Shown: one piece after another, positions 1-9,189 of the stretch
Numbering within the stretch: position 1 is the first letter of the stretch
How the letters are laid out: every line of letters begins with the position of its first letter
Source: CAYNFR01 sp964396595
GTDB taxonomy: Bacteria; Bacteroidota; Bacteroidia; Chitinophagales; Saprospiraceae
Direction of reading: 5' to 3'
Assembly: GCA_964396595.1 (NCBI GenBank)
Contig: CAYNFR010000006.1
Coordinates: 60,862-124,861, forward strand
DNA: 64,000 bases
Notes under the pieces: generated by a model
The model's input: only the letters and a program-made list of their open reading frames with translations
The model's database searches: none
Told to the model about the DNA's origin: nothing
Made by a program: the position numbers and the translations under genes

Positions 1-2199
1 TTTGTGGGTAATCCCGCACGCTCTGCTGTCCACGCATTTACATTGAAGCCGGAAGGTGCCGGATTTGCATTTAAGGATGATAAGAAGATTCTTTCAGGGA
101 TATTGCCGACGGGAATGGATTTTGGTCCTGACGGTGCCCTATATATCGCTGACTGGATTGATGGTTGGGGAACAAAAGACTTTGGCAGGATATGGAAGCT
201 TGACAGCCCAAAAGATGTAGCAAGTGCCTCACGTAATAAAACTAAAGAGCTAGTCCAAGCTAATTATGGCAAAATGAAGATTAACGAACTGTCAGAGTTG
301 CTGAAGTATGAAGACATGCGTGTCCGTCAGAAAGCACAATTTGAACTCTCACGTAGAGGCACCAATGGTCTTAAAGCACTACTTGAAGCACTTAATTATC
401 AAGACCATCAACTCGCACGCGTCCATGCTATATGGGGCATAGCCCAATATGCTCGCCTCCATGACAAGAGCGCTGCTCAACATTTAATTCCACTGCTTGA
501 TGACTCGGATTCGGAAATTAGGGCACAAGCATGTAAGTGGATAGGTGACATACGATACACTGATCCGGCTGAGAAATTAATCACCTTATTGACCGATCCT
601 GCTGATCGTGTAAAATTTTTCGCTGCAGAAGCATTGGGAAGAATAGCATATGAGCCTTCTATTAATGCCCTTATTGACCTACTCGAGGCCAATAATGATC
701 GAGACGTATATCTTAGACATGCTGCTAGTTTGGCATTGGGAAGGATCAATAAATCCGAGCCATTAGTGGCCTTATCCACCCATCCCTCAAGAGCAGTAAG
801 GACAGGGGCTGTTGTTTCTTTACGCAGAATGAAGCATTCCGGTGCAGCCGCATTTCTTCAAGATTCTGACGATTACATAGTCGCTGAAGCTGCAAGAGCA
901 ATTCATGATGATTTCTCTATCCCTGATGCTTTACCACAACTAGCTGCGCTCCTTCAAACGACTAAATCAACTAATGAAGTTATCATACGAAGAGTGCTAA
1001 CCGCCAATCTCCGTCTAGGTGGTTCAGAACATTATAGCCGTGTTGCACAATATGCTCGATCCATCGCGAATCCCCTGGCCATGCGCGAAGAAGCGACCAA
1101 AATTCTAGGTATCTGGGCTAAGCCCTCAGTCCTTGATCGGGTAGATGGTAGATACCGTGGAGAGATGAATCGGGATCTTAACATGGTACAGCTCGCCGGA
1201 GGAAGTACATTAGTGGGATTGCTCGCTGATAAGAACGCCGTCATCAGAAAAGAAGCCGCAACAGCAGTAGGAAAACTTAAATTAAATAGTGCAGCATCAG
1301 AATTAGCTGCATTGATAAACAGAGACAATAATGACGACGTCAAGTCATCTGCTGTCACCGCTATAGCTAAACTAGATTATGACAATATTGATGTCGTACT
1401 TCGAAAAGTACTTAAAGATAAGAGCCCCAAAGTCAGAACCTCCGCTATTGAACAATTATCCAATGGCTCGATAAAAGCTAATATTGCAGATAAATTACTT
1501 GCCTCAATCATCAAGTCAACCGCAAGTGACTTCGAAATACAGAAAGCAATAGGCAGTATTGCTGCCCTTAAGACGGATGTTGCTTTTACCACCCTAAATG
1601 ACCTTCTGACAGACTTAGAAAAAGGTAAACTAAAAACAACGCTTCAGCTCGATCTGATGGAAGCAGTAGAAAGTTCTCAACAGAAAGTCCTGATTGGAAG
1701 ATTGGCACAAATAAAATCAATTTTACCGTCTGCCAATATTTATGAACAGTATAGCGATTGTCTTGATGGCGGGAACCCAGAGATAGGAGCACGACTGTTC
1801 TGGCAGAGCAGTTCAGCGCAATGCACACGCTGTCATGCCATTAATGATTACGGAAGTAATGTCGGCCCTGCTATGGATGGCATAGCCAGGAAGTTAAACA
1901 AGCGCGAATTGTTAGAAGCATTAGTGGAGCCTAGCAAACGAATAGCTCCCGGTTATGGAGTGATAAGTTTAGAATTAGTGGATGGTAGGGAAGTCTCCGG
2001 TATTCTCAAAGAGGAAAACAGCGAGACCCTACTTGTCGAAGACGCTGATAACACGCGCCTAACTATCTCAAAGAAGGATATAGCAGAACGCATTGATGGT
2101 ATGTCAAGTATGCCGCCGGCACAACAAAGACTTTCTAAAAGAGAGATACGTGATATAGTGTCATTCTTAGCTACATTGGAAAAAGAGTATAATCAATAA
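1..2199 (+). CDS. PVC-type dehydrogenase-like protein with HEAT repeats and C-terminal cytochrome c domain (5' truncated by window)
   Basis: The frame is open to base 1, so the true start and the N-terminal half lie before the window. The visible part (about 730 residues) starts in the last blade of a GSDH/L-sorbosone-dehydrogenase-like beta-propeller (GALYIADWIDGWG near residue 45). It runs through a long helical HEAT-type array (about 95-560, motifs such as FFAAEALGRIAYEP) and ends in a cytochrome c domain with one haem motif CTRCH at about 607-611. This order matches the PVC-type 'membrane-bound dehydrogenase / haem-binding' family, which is extracytoplasmic; the substrate is unknown but sugars or alcohols are usual guesses. 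It is followed by 276 bases without a gene. The family call is firm, the substrate is not. Confidence 0.85.
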   Translation, partial: FVGNPARSAVHAFTLKPEGAGFAFKDDKKILSGILPTGMDFGPDGALYIADWIDGWGTKDFGRIWKLDSPKDVASASRNKTKELVQANYGKMKINELSELLKYEDMRVRQKAQFELSRRGTNGLKALLEALNYQDHQLARVHAIWGIAQYARLHDKSAAQHLIPLLDDSDSEIRAQACKWIGDIRYTDPAEKLITLLTDPADRVKFFAAEALGRIAYEPSINALIDLLEANNDRDVYLRHAASLALGRINKSEPLVALSTHPSRAVRTGAVVSLRRMKHSGAAAFLQDSDDYIVAEAARAIHDDFSIPDALPQLAALLQTTKSTNEVIIRRVLTANLRLGGSEHYSRVAQYARSIANPLAMREEATKILGIWAKPSVLDRVDGRYRGEMNRDLNMVQLAGGSTLVGLLADKNAVIRKEAATAVGKLKLNSAASELAALINRDNNDDVKSSAVTAIAKLDYDNIDVVLRKVLKDKSPKVRTSAIEQLSNGSIKANIADKLLASIIKSTASDFEIQKAIGSIAALKTDVAFTTLNDLLTDLEKGKLKTTLQLDLMEAVESSQQKVLIGRLAQIKSILPSANIYEQYSDCLDGGNPEIGARLFWQSSSAQCTRCHAINDYGSNVGPAMDGIARKLNKRELLEALVEPSKRIAPGYGVISLELVDGREVSGILKEENSETLLVEDADNTRLTISKKDIAERIDGMSSMPPAQQRLSKREIRDIVSFLATLEKEYNQ

Positions 2200-2475
2200 G
2201 CTAAAAAAAGAAATGCACCTTAAGTAAATACTATTTCTATACTTGTCAATGTCAACATTGGCCTGCTTGACGTTATTATTCATGGAGTGCATAAGCTTGA
2301 AAAGCCTTTATGGCGGATTAGAATGATCTTTCATTCAAGTCTATAGACATATAGTCATGAAGTATCTTATTTTTGAACCTAAGAGGTACTAATCGTATAT
2401 GGTGCTACAATATATGCACAACAATATCTGTACATTCTCAAAAATCAATAAAACGAGCTAATAAACTATCGAACT

Positions 2476-5007
2476 ATGATAATTAAGAAGAGTTTCATGA
2501 AGCAATTAAGCTTATTTGCATTCGCAATGGTGATGCTTTCATCCATCATAGCACAAGATAGTTTTGAACGTCTTTATACTACCGAGAACACTACCGTCCA
2601 TACGACAAGTCTTGCTCTAGTGAATGACAGCTATTTATTGCTCGGGGTGGAATTAGATCCTGAAGACAATCGCTACACTAAGATCCATGTATTGTCTCTT
2701 ACTAACAAAGGGGATATAAACTGGAGTAATACTTACACTTACCGTGACACATTGCGTATAAAACAACTGGGGGACATTGCTGCTGACGAATTTGGAAACA
2801 TTGTATTTACTGCAGAATTAGAGAAAGATTCCCTTAGCAAGATGATCACTGCGCTTGACCCATCAGGAAACATCCTTTGGTCAAAAGTTACCGGTGCTAT
2901 TACCGACGTCAGAACAGTGTTTACACACAAGCCGGGTGTACTTATACCTTATTTTTCTAAAGTGCTAATGAGTAGTCAAACAGGCAGTGAGTCTCCGGAT
3001 ATCTTACTGAGCGCAATGACAGAAATGGGCGAATTAATCTGGCAAAACAGGATGCAGCTCAACAATAATACTGTCGAACAGGTCAATGACATGATATTCA
3101 CTATTGACTCTGTTTATGCCTTGTTAGGGAGCACGAGTGATCCTGATCGACCTCTCTTCCTAACTAAGCTTGACACCACAGGTGAAGTGATATGGTCTTT
3201 TAGTTATAAAGAACCTTTTAGAAGCATTATCCCGACAGGATTGAAGCTTCATCAGACGAAGGACAGCAGTTATGTCATTACGGGCACATTGGCGGCTGAT
3301 GGAGGTATACCTGAAGAAGCATTTATGTTACACCTCAATGAGGACGGTTCTTTAAGAAAGGCAAGGAGTCTCAAAAGTGCAAACCCCGCTGTACAAATAG
3401 CGCATATCGGTTCAATTGTGTTGGATACATCTTTCGCTGTATTAGGAATGTCATATAAAGATAATAGCATGGGCAAGCCACTAGGCCTCGTGATCAGTTA
3501 TGATTTGGACTCAAGCTTCGGCTATCAGACTTTACTGGATTCTATCTCGGAAATTACCCCATATCTCGGTGGAATAGTTACGCCTGATAGTGCGAGTGTA
3601 GCCATACTAACCACCGCACCATATGCCAATAATCTTCAAATACCATATTTAGCTAAACTGGATAGAAATGGTCGAACACTATGTGAAGAAAGCGTCTTTA
3701 TCATGGCTGTTGACAGCATTGGGTTTGAAGTTGCAGAATTAAGCTGGACATTGAATGCTACGGAGGACCTTGATTCCATCATTTCAGAGTCTCAAATTTT
3801 TTCAGGTTACACCCCTCCTACCCTGTCATTGGCCGATACGACTTATTGCCCTCAAGATCCAATAAGATATGTGGTAGATGCAACGACCCGAGGAGCCGTA
3901 AGATATCGTTGGGACGACGGCAATATGGATAGTATAAGACTGTTTACGGAAGAAGGAATGTATATGCTTACCGTCACTATTGGTGAGGACTTATGTTATG
4001 AATTATGTGATACCCTCACTATATCTGTTCGGGACTTGCCTGCTACTGAAATACTGCCCAACTTCGGTCTTGTTTGCGAGACAGGTGAAATATTTTTAGT
4101 CGCTGAAACACAAGGGGCAATAGAAACATTCTCTTGGTCAACGGGTGAACAAACCAGAGTAATTAGCGTAATCACACCCGGTACATATCGTGTCACGGTG
4201 ACAGATATCTGTGGTAATTCTGAAAACGCTTCATATTCTCTCAGCCAATCAGATTTTCAACGCGAGATACCAATACCTTTAATTGTTACAGATGAGGATG
4301 TCTGTGAGAATGGAACGATTGCGATCACTGCTCAAGTTGAAAATGCACAAGGTCTGATGTGGTCAACCGGTGCAAGGGATGTTATACGCGTTGCTGTTTC
4401 GGCTCCTGGTCAAGTTACTGTGACACGGGCTAATCAATTCTGTAATGAACGGGGTGCTGTACTGATTACAGAAGGTCAATTTGTGCCACCACTCAGTGCT
4501 ACACTTGAAAGATCTTGTGATCCGGGTGTTCGCTTTACTTTAAGTGTTACCGGAACGGGCATATTCGCAAGATTGTGGGATACAGGTGCTACGGGGGCAA
4601 ATATTTCCGTGACAGAGCCCGGTAATTATAGGGTTACAGTAACAGATGGATGCGGAATTACCAGCGTTCTCAATACTGATGTCTCAAGAGAGGATCTCAA
4701 TGACTGTATACCACCTCCTCCGGGTCAAGACTGTCTAAGATGGCCTAATGCATTTTTACCTGAAGGTGATAATGTAAACAATAAAACCTTTGGCCCTGAA
4801 AACGACTGCCCCAATATCAGCAGTTACGAATTACATATATTCAATCGCTGGGGACAAGAAGTTTTCGTTTCCAATAGTGTCACAAACCGATGGGATGGAC
4901 AGAAAGATGGAAATTTTTTCCCGAGTGATGTGTACTTCTATTGGGCGAGGTATACCTCAGGGGATGATGAATTTAAAGCAGAAGGCGACATTACATTAAT
5001 ACGATAA
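2476..5007 (+). CDS. T9SS-secreted surface protein with Ig-like modules and CHU_C-type C-terminal domain
   Basis: This is an 843-residue secreted protein. The signal peptide is clear if the start is the ATG at 2497 (MKQLSLFAFAMVMLSSIIAQ); the first ATG at 2476 adds seven residues. Residues ~30-430 form a repetitive beta-rich region, propeller-like, with many W-S and LTKLD-type strands. From ~450 to 740 there are four Ig/PKD-like modules, each with a cysteine pair and a WSTG or WDTG motif followed by PGTYRVTVTD. The last ~95 residues are the gliding-motility-associated CHU_C domain (FNRWGQEVF, then WDGQ, then a VYFYWARY strand), a T9SS sorting signal. It is probably exported and anchored at the cell surface; the ligand is unknown. 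Confidence 0.88.
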   Translation: MIIKKSFMKQLSLFAFAMVMLSSIIAQDSFERLYTTENTTVHTTSLALVNDSYLLLGVELDPEDNRYTKIHVLSLTNKGDINWSNTYTYRDTLRIKQLGDIAADEFGNIVFTAELEKDSLSKMITALDPSGNILWSKVTGAITDVRTVFTHKPGVLIPYFSKVLMSSQTGSESPDILLSAMTEMGELIWQNRMQLNNNTVEQVNDMIFTIDSVYALLGSTSDPDRPLFLTKLDTTGEVIWSFSYKEPFRSIIPTGLKLHQTKDSSYVITGTLAADGGIPEEAFMLHLNEDGSLRKARSLKSANPAVQIAHIGSIVLDTSFAVLGMSYKDNSMGKPLGLVISYDLDSSFGYQTLLDSISEITPYLGGIVTPDSASVAILTTAPYANNLQIPYLAKLDRNGRTLCEESVFIMAVDSIGFEVAELSWTLNATEDLDSIISESQIFSGYTPPTLSLADTTYCPQDPIRYVVDATTRGAVRYRWDDGNMDSIRLFTEEGMYMLTVTIGEDLCYELCDTLTISVRDLPATEILPNFGLVCETGEIFLVAETQGAIETFSWSTGEQTRVISVITPGTYRVTVTDICGNSENASYSLSQSDFQREIPIPLIVTDEDVCENGTIAITAQVENAQGLMWSTGARDVIRVAVSAPGQVTVTRANQFCNERGAVLITEGQFVPPLSATLERSCDPGVRFTLSVTGTGIFARLWDTGATGANISVTEPGNYRVTVTDGCGITSVLNTDVSREDLNDCIPPPPGQDCLRWPNAFLPEGDNVNNKTFGPENDCPNISSYELHIFNRWGQEVFVSNSVTNRWDGQKDGNFFPSDVYFYWARYTSGDDEFKAEGDITLIR

Positions 5008-5035
5008 TTCGATCTGCCTTGACGTATCGCAGCCT

Positions 5036-6001
5036 ATGGAGTTGATTGATCTGATCATAGTCGGGGCAGGACCGTCAGGAATTAATGTTGGCGTCGAAGC
5101 ACAGCGTATCGGTCTTCGTTATATTATTATAGAAAAAGGCGTCTTGGTAAATTCTATTTTTCACTTTCCTGCCAACATGACTTTTTTCTCAACGAGCAAA
5201 AATATTGAGATCGCAGAAATACCGTTCATTTCGCATTCAGATAAACCGACACGACGAGAAGCACTCGAATATTACAGACGAATAATCGAGTTTTATACAC
5301 TCAATATCAAGTATCGCGAAGAAGTACTAAGTGCTGACAAAAATGATGAAATATTCGTCGTCAAGACCACGCGAAATAACTATCGCAGCCGCTATCTCGT
5401 CGTTGCCACAGGATTTTATGATAAACCCAGACGACTCGATGTCCCCGGAGAAGATCTACCCAAGGTAAAGCATTATTATGATGAGGCTCACCCATACATT
5501 GGTCAGAAGATCTTAGTGATAGGCGCCGCAAATTCAGCCTGTGATGTGGCACTCGAAACTTGGCAAAAAGGGGCAACAGTAACTATGGCCATTCGTGAAG
5601 CTACTTTATACGAAAAAGTTAAATATTGGATTCTTCCCAACATTGAGAACCGTATCCAAGAAGGATCTATTAAAGCTTATTTTAATACGACCGTCACAGC
5701 TATAACCCCTACGCAGGTAGACCTTGTTACCCCCACCGGAAACCTAACCATTGACAATGATTTTGTCCTTGCCATGACCGGCTACATGCCTGACTACGAT
5801 TTATTGAATCGATTGAATGTACCTATCGGAACAGATGTCAATAAAACACCGATATGTAACAAAGACACACTAGAAACAGCAGTTGAAGGATTATATATAG
5901 CCGGTGTCGTCAATGCCGGTATGGCTACTAACAAACTGTTCATCGAAAACACAAGACATCATGGCGCGAGAATTATCGGAGATATATTGAAGAAAGAATA
6001 A
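5036..6001 (+). CDS. ypdA: YpdA-like NADPH-dependent thiol-disulfide flavoprotein (putative bacillithiol disulfide reductase)
   Basis: This is a 321-residue two-dinucleotide-binding-domain flavoprotein. The FAD motif GAGPSG is at 10-15 and the NADPH motif GAANSACDVALE is at about 163-174. The segment FHFPANMTFFSTSKNIEIA and the absence of a CxxC redox pair fit the YpdA/Bdr family rather than thioredoxin reductase. The known role of YpdA is reduction of bacillithiol disulfide with NADPH, and some Bacteroidota make bacillithiol. No bsh biosynthesis genes are in the window, so the substrate is inferred. It begins 28 bases after the preceding T9SS gene and could be co-transcribed with it. Confidence 0.82.
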   Translation: MELIDLIIVGAGPSGINVGVEAQRIGLRYIIIEKGVLVNSIFHFPANMTFFSTSKNIEIAEIPFISHSDKPTRREALEYYRRIIEFYTLNIKYREEVLSADKNDEIFVVKTTRNNYRSRYLVVATGFYDKPRRLDVPGEDLPKVKHYYDEAHPYIGQKILVIGAANSACDVALETWQKGATVTMAIREATLYEKVKYWILPNIENRIQEGSIKAYFNTTVTAITPTQVDLVTPTGNLTIDNDFVLAMTGYMPDYDLLNRLNVPIGTDVNKTPICNKDTLETAVEGLYIAGVVNAGMATNKLFIENTRHHGARIIGDILKKE

Positions 6002-6057
6002 TCGTCCCGATTCTGCTATTTCTTAATGTTGTCTAATTTCTCATGTCGGAAATACAC

Positions 6058-6086
6058 GTTGATATTCTGAAGAAATAATATTTTTG
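6058..6086 (+). promoter_or_regulatory. Bacteroidota-type promoter for the small membrane protein gene
   Basis: There is a TTG at 6059-6061 and, 17 bases further on, TATTTTTG at 6079-6086. This matches the Bacteroidota -33/-7 pattern TTG-N17-23-TAnnTTTG exactly. The ATG at 6104 follows 17 bases after the -7 box, so the leader would be very short. Confidence 0.65.
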
Positions 6087-6103
6087 TACCAGATTATTAA
6101 GTT

Positions 6104-6262
6104 ATGTCAGATCACACAGCGAACTCGAAGAAAAAATATTGGACATTATTCCTGATTTCTACCTTCATCACATTATTGATGTTGGTGTTCGTAAATTCTT
6201 GGTTTTGGGTGGGTCTTCCTTTTGTATTGACCTATCTGGTTCAAGCGATGGACAGATTTTAA
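6104..6262 (+). CDS. Small 52-residue membrane protein
   Basis: This short reading frame runs from ATG at 6104 to TAA at 6262. It encodes a basic N-terminus (MSDHTANSKKKYW) and two hydrophobic stretches (about residues 12-30 and 33-46), with a short loop NSW between them, ending QAMDRF. The pattern is that of a two-helix inner-membrane miniprotein with a cytoplasmic lysine-rich start. A good Bacteroidota promoter lies directly in front and the frame has no competitor on either strand. No known family is recognised and function is unknown. It could be a regulator of, or accessory to, a membrane complex, but nothing nearby points to one. Confidence 0.6.
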   Translation: MSDHTANSKKKYWTLFLISTFITLLMLVFVNSWFWVGLPFVLTYLVQAMDRF

Positions 6263-6340
6263 GCTGGAGCTTCATTTGATTCTTTACCACTCTCCATACT
6301 TTGCTCTCCCAGGTGTCAGGATTCTGCTGTCTCTATAAAT

Positions 6341-6366
6341 TTGTGTGTATCTCCGTGATCCGGATT
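6341..6366 (+). repeat. Degenerate copy of a 'tctgcgt/atctgcgg' spacer word
   Basis: The words gtgtgtatctccgtgatccg resemble the short spacer repeats at 13067-13097 and 32522-32551. The copy is weak and may be chance. Confidence 0.3.
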
Positions 6367-6428
6367 TCATTTTTATTCCTTAATCTTGTACGGTCACACG
6401 TAATATTGAATTATCAACCACTATACTT

Positions 6429-7592
6429 ATGAACTCCTCCCGTTTATCATTAATTCTCCTTGTCCTTTTAACAATTGCCTGTACATCAGTGGACAAGTTA
6501 GTCGATAGAGGCAACTATGATCAAGCCATCGAAATAGCTGTGAGAAAGCTAGCCGGCAATTCCTCAAAATCGTCTAAGGATGTCAAAGCCTTAGAAAAAG
6601 CGATGGCTAAAGCCAATGCCGCCGATATGGATCGCATCAACTTCCTCAAAAGCCAAAGCGGTGATACCCGCTGGGATCAAATTTATGAAAGCGCTTCAAA
6701 AATCGATTATCGACAAGAGCTCGTTTACCCTTTACTACCATTATCTAGCAAAGATGGATACCGTGCCAAAATAGACTTGCTCCCGATCAAAGCAACATTG
6801 AGTGAATCACAAGATAAAGCTGCCGAACTATTTTACAACAATGGAGTAAAAATGCTGGAAGATGCACAAAGGCTCAATGATAAAAGACTTGCATCCGAGG
6901 CATTATATAATTTTCAACAAGTGGCTTCTATCAACCCCAATCAGGCTACTATTAGAGAAAAAATTTTGCTGGCAGAGGAAGCGTCCATTCACCATGTTTT
7001 GATCCGATGGGACGAAGCCAGTCTTGTGAGGTTGCCTGTCGATCTTCAACAGTTTCTCCGCGAACCCGAAATCGACCTAGGCACTAACAAAGTGAGATAT
7101 TATACTTCTAATGTCGTCAGAAAGGAGTTTGACTTAATTACTACATTAACACTCGCTGATGTATTCGTTACACCAGAAAATCAGGACGTTAATCGATATA
7201 CGGACAAAGATCGCATAGAAAGACTTGCCGACGAAAGAACCTCAGTAGGTGCTGATAGCGTAAGGGTGATCGAACGCACCAGAGAAGTCACTGAGATATC
7301 GGCTGAGGTAGAACTAATAAGACGTAGTAAAGCTTCACGAATAGTGGCTTCGGCAGAAACCCGTGACGGTTATAACACAAATCTAGTGATAAGAGACAAC
7401 CTGACTAGTGAAGTAAACTTTTCTAGTGAAGGTGGTCAATTCACTGGCGATCGACGAGCACTCAGCGCAGCTAGTCTTGAGCAAGTAAATAAACGCATTG
7501 AACCCTTCCCGACTGATTATCAAATGCTTAGAGAAAATATTGCTATCCTACATGACCGTCTACGTGATCATTTGAGAAGATTAAGACTGTAG
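6429..7592 (+). CDS. Lipoprotein with helical/TPR-like N-terminal region, function unknown
   Basis: This 387-residue protein has a lipoprotein signal peptide (LILLVLLTIACTS, lipid-bearing Cys18). Residues ~25-190 are helical and TPR-like: RGNYDQAIEIAVRKL near the start and EALYNFQQVASINPNQATI near 160. The rest is a charged alpha/beta region without a motif I recognise. It is probably attached to a membrane facing the periplasm. A near-consensus -7 box TAATCTTG lies at 6382-6389, about 40 bases before the ATG, so it probably has its own promoter. Homologues of this kind are usually unnamed; no function is proposed. Confidence 0.7.
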   Translation: MNSSRLSLILLVLLTIACTSVDKLVDRGNYDQAIEIAVRKLAGNSSKSSKDVKALEKAMAKANAADMDRINFLKSQSGDTRWDQIYESASKIDYRQELVYPLLPLSSKDGYRAKIDLLPIKATLSESQDKAAELFYNNGVKMLEDAQRLNDKRLASEALYNFQQVASINPNQATIREKILLAEEASIHHVLIRWDEASLVRLPVDLQQFLREPEIDLGTNKVRYYTSNVVRKEFDLITTLTLADVFVTPENQDVNRYTDKDRIERLADERTSVGADSVRVIERTREVTEISAEVELIRRSKASRIVASAETRDGYNTNLVIRDNLTSEVNFSSEGGQFTGDRRALSAASLEQVNKRIEPFPTDYQMLRENIAILHDRLRDHLRRLRL

Positions 7593-7746
7593 AGGTTTGA
7601 CTAGGCACTAGAAAAGTATCGTTACAAGTTTTTATTCAGCCATTCATATAGATTAAGATCCTCAAATAAACTTGACCAAATCAAAAAATCACTGCATTAG
7701 TTTCAACGCTATAATGTAGTCTATTAACGCTTTTCAAAGGGATAAA

Positions 7747-8634
7747 TCAGTCTATAACACTTCTAATCGTCTTTTCTAATTCACGATAATTCTCTTTCGA
7801 CATTTCATGTAGTGGCAAGCGCATTTCATTGGTGCAAAATCCCAAGACTTGCATAGCAGACTTAATCCCTACGGGATTCCCTTCTATATACAACCAATGA
7901 TGCAGATCAAAAATCTGGTTATTAATCCTTCGAGCAGTATCATAATCGCCAACCAATACTGACCTAGTCAGCTGCGAAAATTGTCTGGGCAGAGCATTTG
8001 CAATGACAGAGATACCGCCGTGGGCGCCTACCGAAACCATCGGTATTAGGACTTCGTCATCACCTGATGTGACAAAAAAATCAGCAGGTTTATGTTTAAC
8101 GACATTGGTCGTCTGAATAAGGTTGCCGGTCGCCTCTTTAATACCTATAAACTTATCATAAGCCTCAGCTAGTCTCACTGTCGTCTGCCAAGTCATATTG
8201 GACATCGTGCGTCCGGGTACATTATACAATATGATAGGCACAGGGGACACCTCAGCTATAGCCATATAATGTCGATAAATACCCTCCTGCGACGGCTTGA
8301 CGTATGACGGACTTGAAGACAATATCGCGTCAATACCGCTGAAATCAAATGCTATAATCTCATCTACCAGATCAAGTGTATTGTTGCCTGTGAAGTTTCC
8401 GGTTACAAGAGGCACTCTTCTTGCGTTGGTAGCTATCGCACAATCAAGTATCGAGCGCGCTTCTCCCCTATTGAGCGTAGCAGTCTCACCCGTCGAACCC
8501 AGCATTACCAAATAGTCGACACCATTATCAATCACATAATGCACTATTTTCTCAAGAGCAACAAAGTCTACCCTTCCATTCCTAAATGGCGTTACTAACG
8601 CTACACCTGTTCCGACAAACTGAGTATGTTTCAA
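7747..8634 (-). CDS. dapA: 4-hydroxy-tetrahydrodipicolinate synthase
   Basis: This 295-residue protein has the standard DapA length. It condenses pyruvate with aspartate-4-semialdehyde, the first committed step to lysine and diaminopimelate, in the cytoplasm. Visible marks are GSTGET at 46-51 (pyruvate site), Tyr111, Tyr137 in YNVPGRT, and the Schiff-base Lys166 in GIKEATG. It is the last gene of the minus-strand operon accA - DUF6913-like - dapA and begins 15 bases after the preceding stop. The pairing with accA has no obvious metabolic logic beyond envelope building. Confidence 0.95.
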   Translation of the reverse strand: MKHTQFVGTGVALVTPFRNGRVDFVALEKIVHYVIDNGVDYLVMLGSTGETATLNRGEARSILDCAIATNARRVPLVTGNFTGNNTLDLVDEIIAFDFSGIDAILSSSPSYVKPSQEGIYRHYMAIAEVSPVPIILYNVPGRTMSNMTWQTTVRLAEAYDKFIGIKEATGNLIQTTNVVKHKPADFFVTSGDDEVLIPMVSVGAHGGISVIANALPRQFSQLTRSVLVGDYDTARRINNQIFDLHHWLYIEGNPVGIKSAMQVLGFCTNEMRLPLHEMSKENYRELEKTIRSVID

Positions 8635-8649
8635 CTTCTCTTTGTTTTA

Positions 8650-9189
8650 TTAACCCAAAATAGGCGTCTTCATTCCTACTTTTAGCAAGATATCGTAAAC
8701 TAATTTACTTACTTCCCGAAGGGGTCTACCACTGCACTCAGCAGGATCTAGTAGAATCTGAACAATGGGTTTCTCCCGAATATCTCCATCAACTGCGGCG
8801 ATTAGTTTACTATTAGAAGCAGCTACGAGGTAAGAGATTGTCGGATTATTGTTTTTGTTTAAGACTAATAAGAAATCAGGTTTTTGTTCTAACCATCCTA
8901 CTAAAGCACTTTCTAAAGGCACATTATTCCAATGACAATTTTCCGGACCAATTATTTCTATGCCATAAAAGGGTGGATGATTCTTTTTGCCGGTGATCAG
9001 ATATGCGCGCGTCGATATCTCCATACTCTGAAAAAAACCCGCAGCTTTCAACAAGTCCTCGGGTTTACATTCATCATCTGAACATAAGATAGTAACTGAA
9101 TCGACCGTATTCACTCGGTCTACCTTTACAGGCTTGCGCACAGAAAGCAAGCGCTTAAACTTCCGATCAAACAGCCATTTTTTAATCAT
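8650..9189 (-). CDS. Conserved hypothetical protein, probably DUF6913 family
   Basis: This 179-residue soluble protein has no signal peptide. It starts with a basic helix (MIKKWLFDRKFKRLL) and continues as an alpha/beta fold containing hydrophobic strands (VTILCSDDE, FLLVLN, VQILLDP). I associate this length, start and linkage to dapA/accA with the Bacteroidota family DUF6913, but from memory only. The ATG overlaps the accA stop by four bases (9186-9189), so translation is coupled to AccA. Function is unknown. Confidence 0.65.
   Translation of the reverse strand: MIKKWLFDRKFKRLLSVRKPVKVDRVNTVDSVTILCSDDECKPEDLLKAAGFFQSMEISTRAYLITGKKNHPPFYGIEIIGPENCHWNNVPLESALVGWLEQKPDFLLVLNKNNNPTISYLVAASNSKLIAAVDGDIREKPIVQILLDPAECSGRPLREVSKLVYDILLKVGMKTPILG

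Noticed and set aside
2200..2475. Possible repeat copy (ACTTGTC with GTCAA/TTGAC) after the first gene
   Set aside because: Only seven bases match the palindrome and the rest does not align; the spacer shows nothing else.
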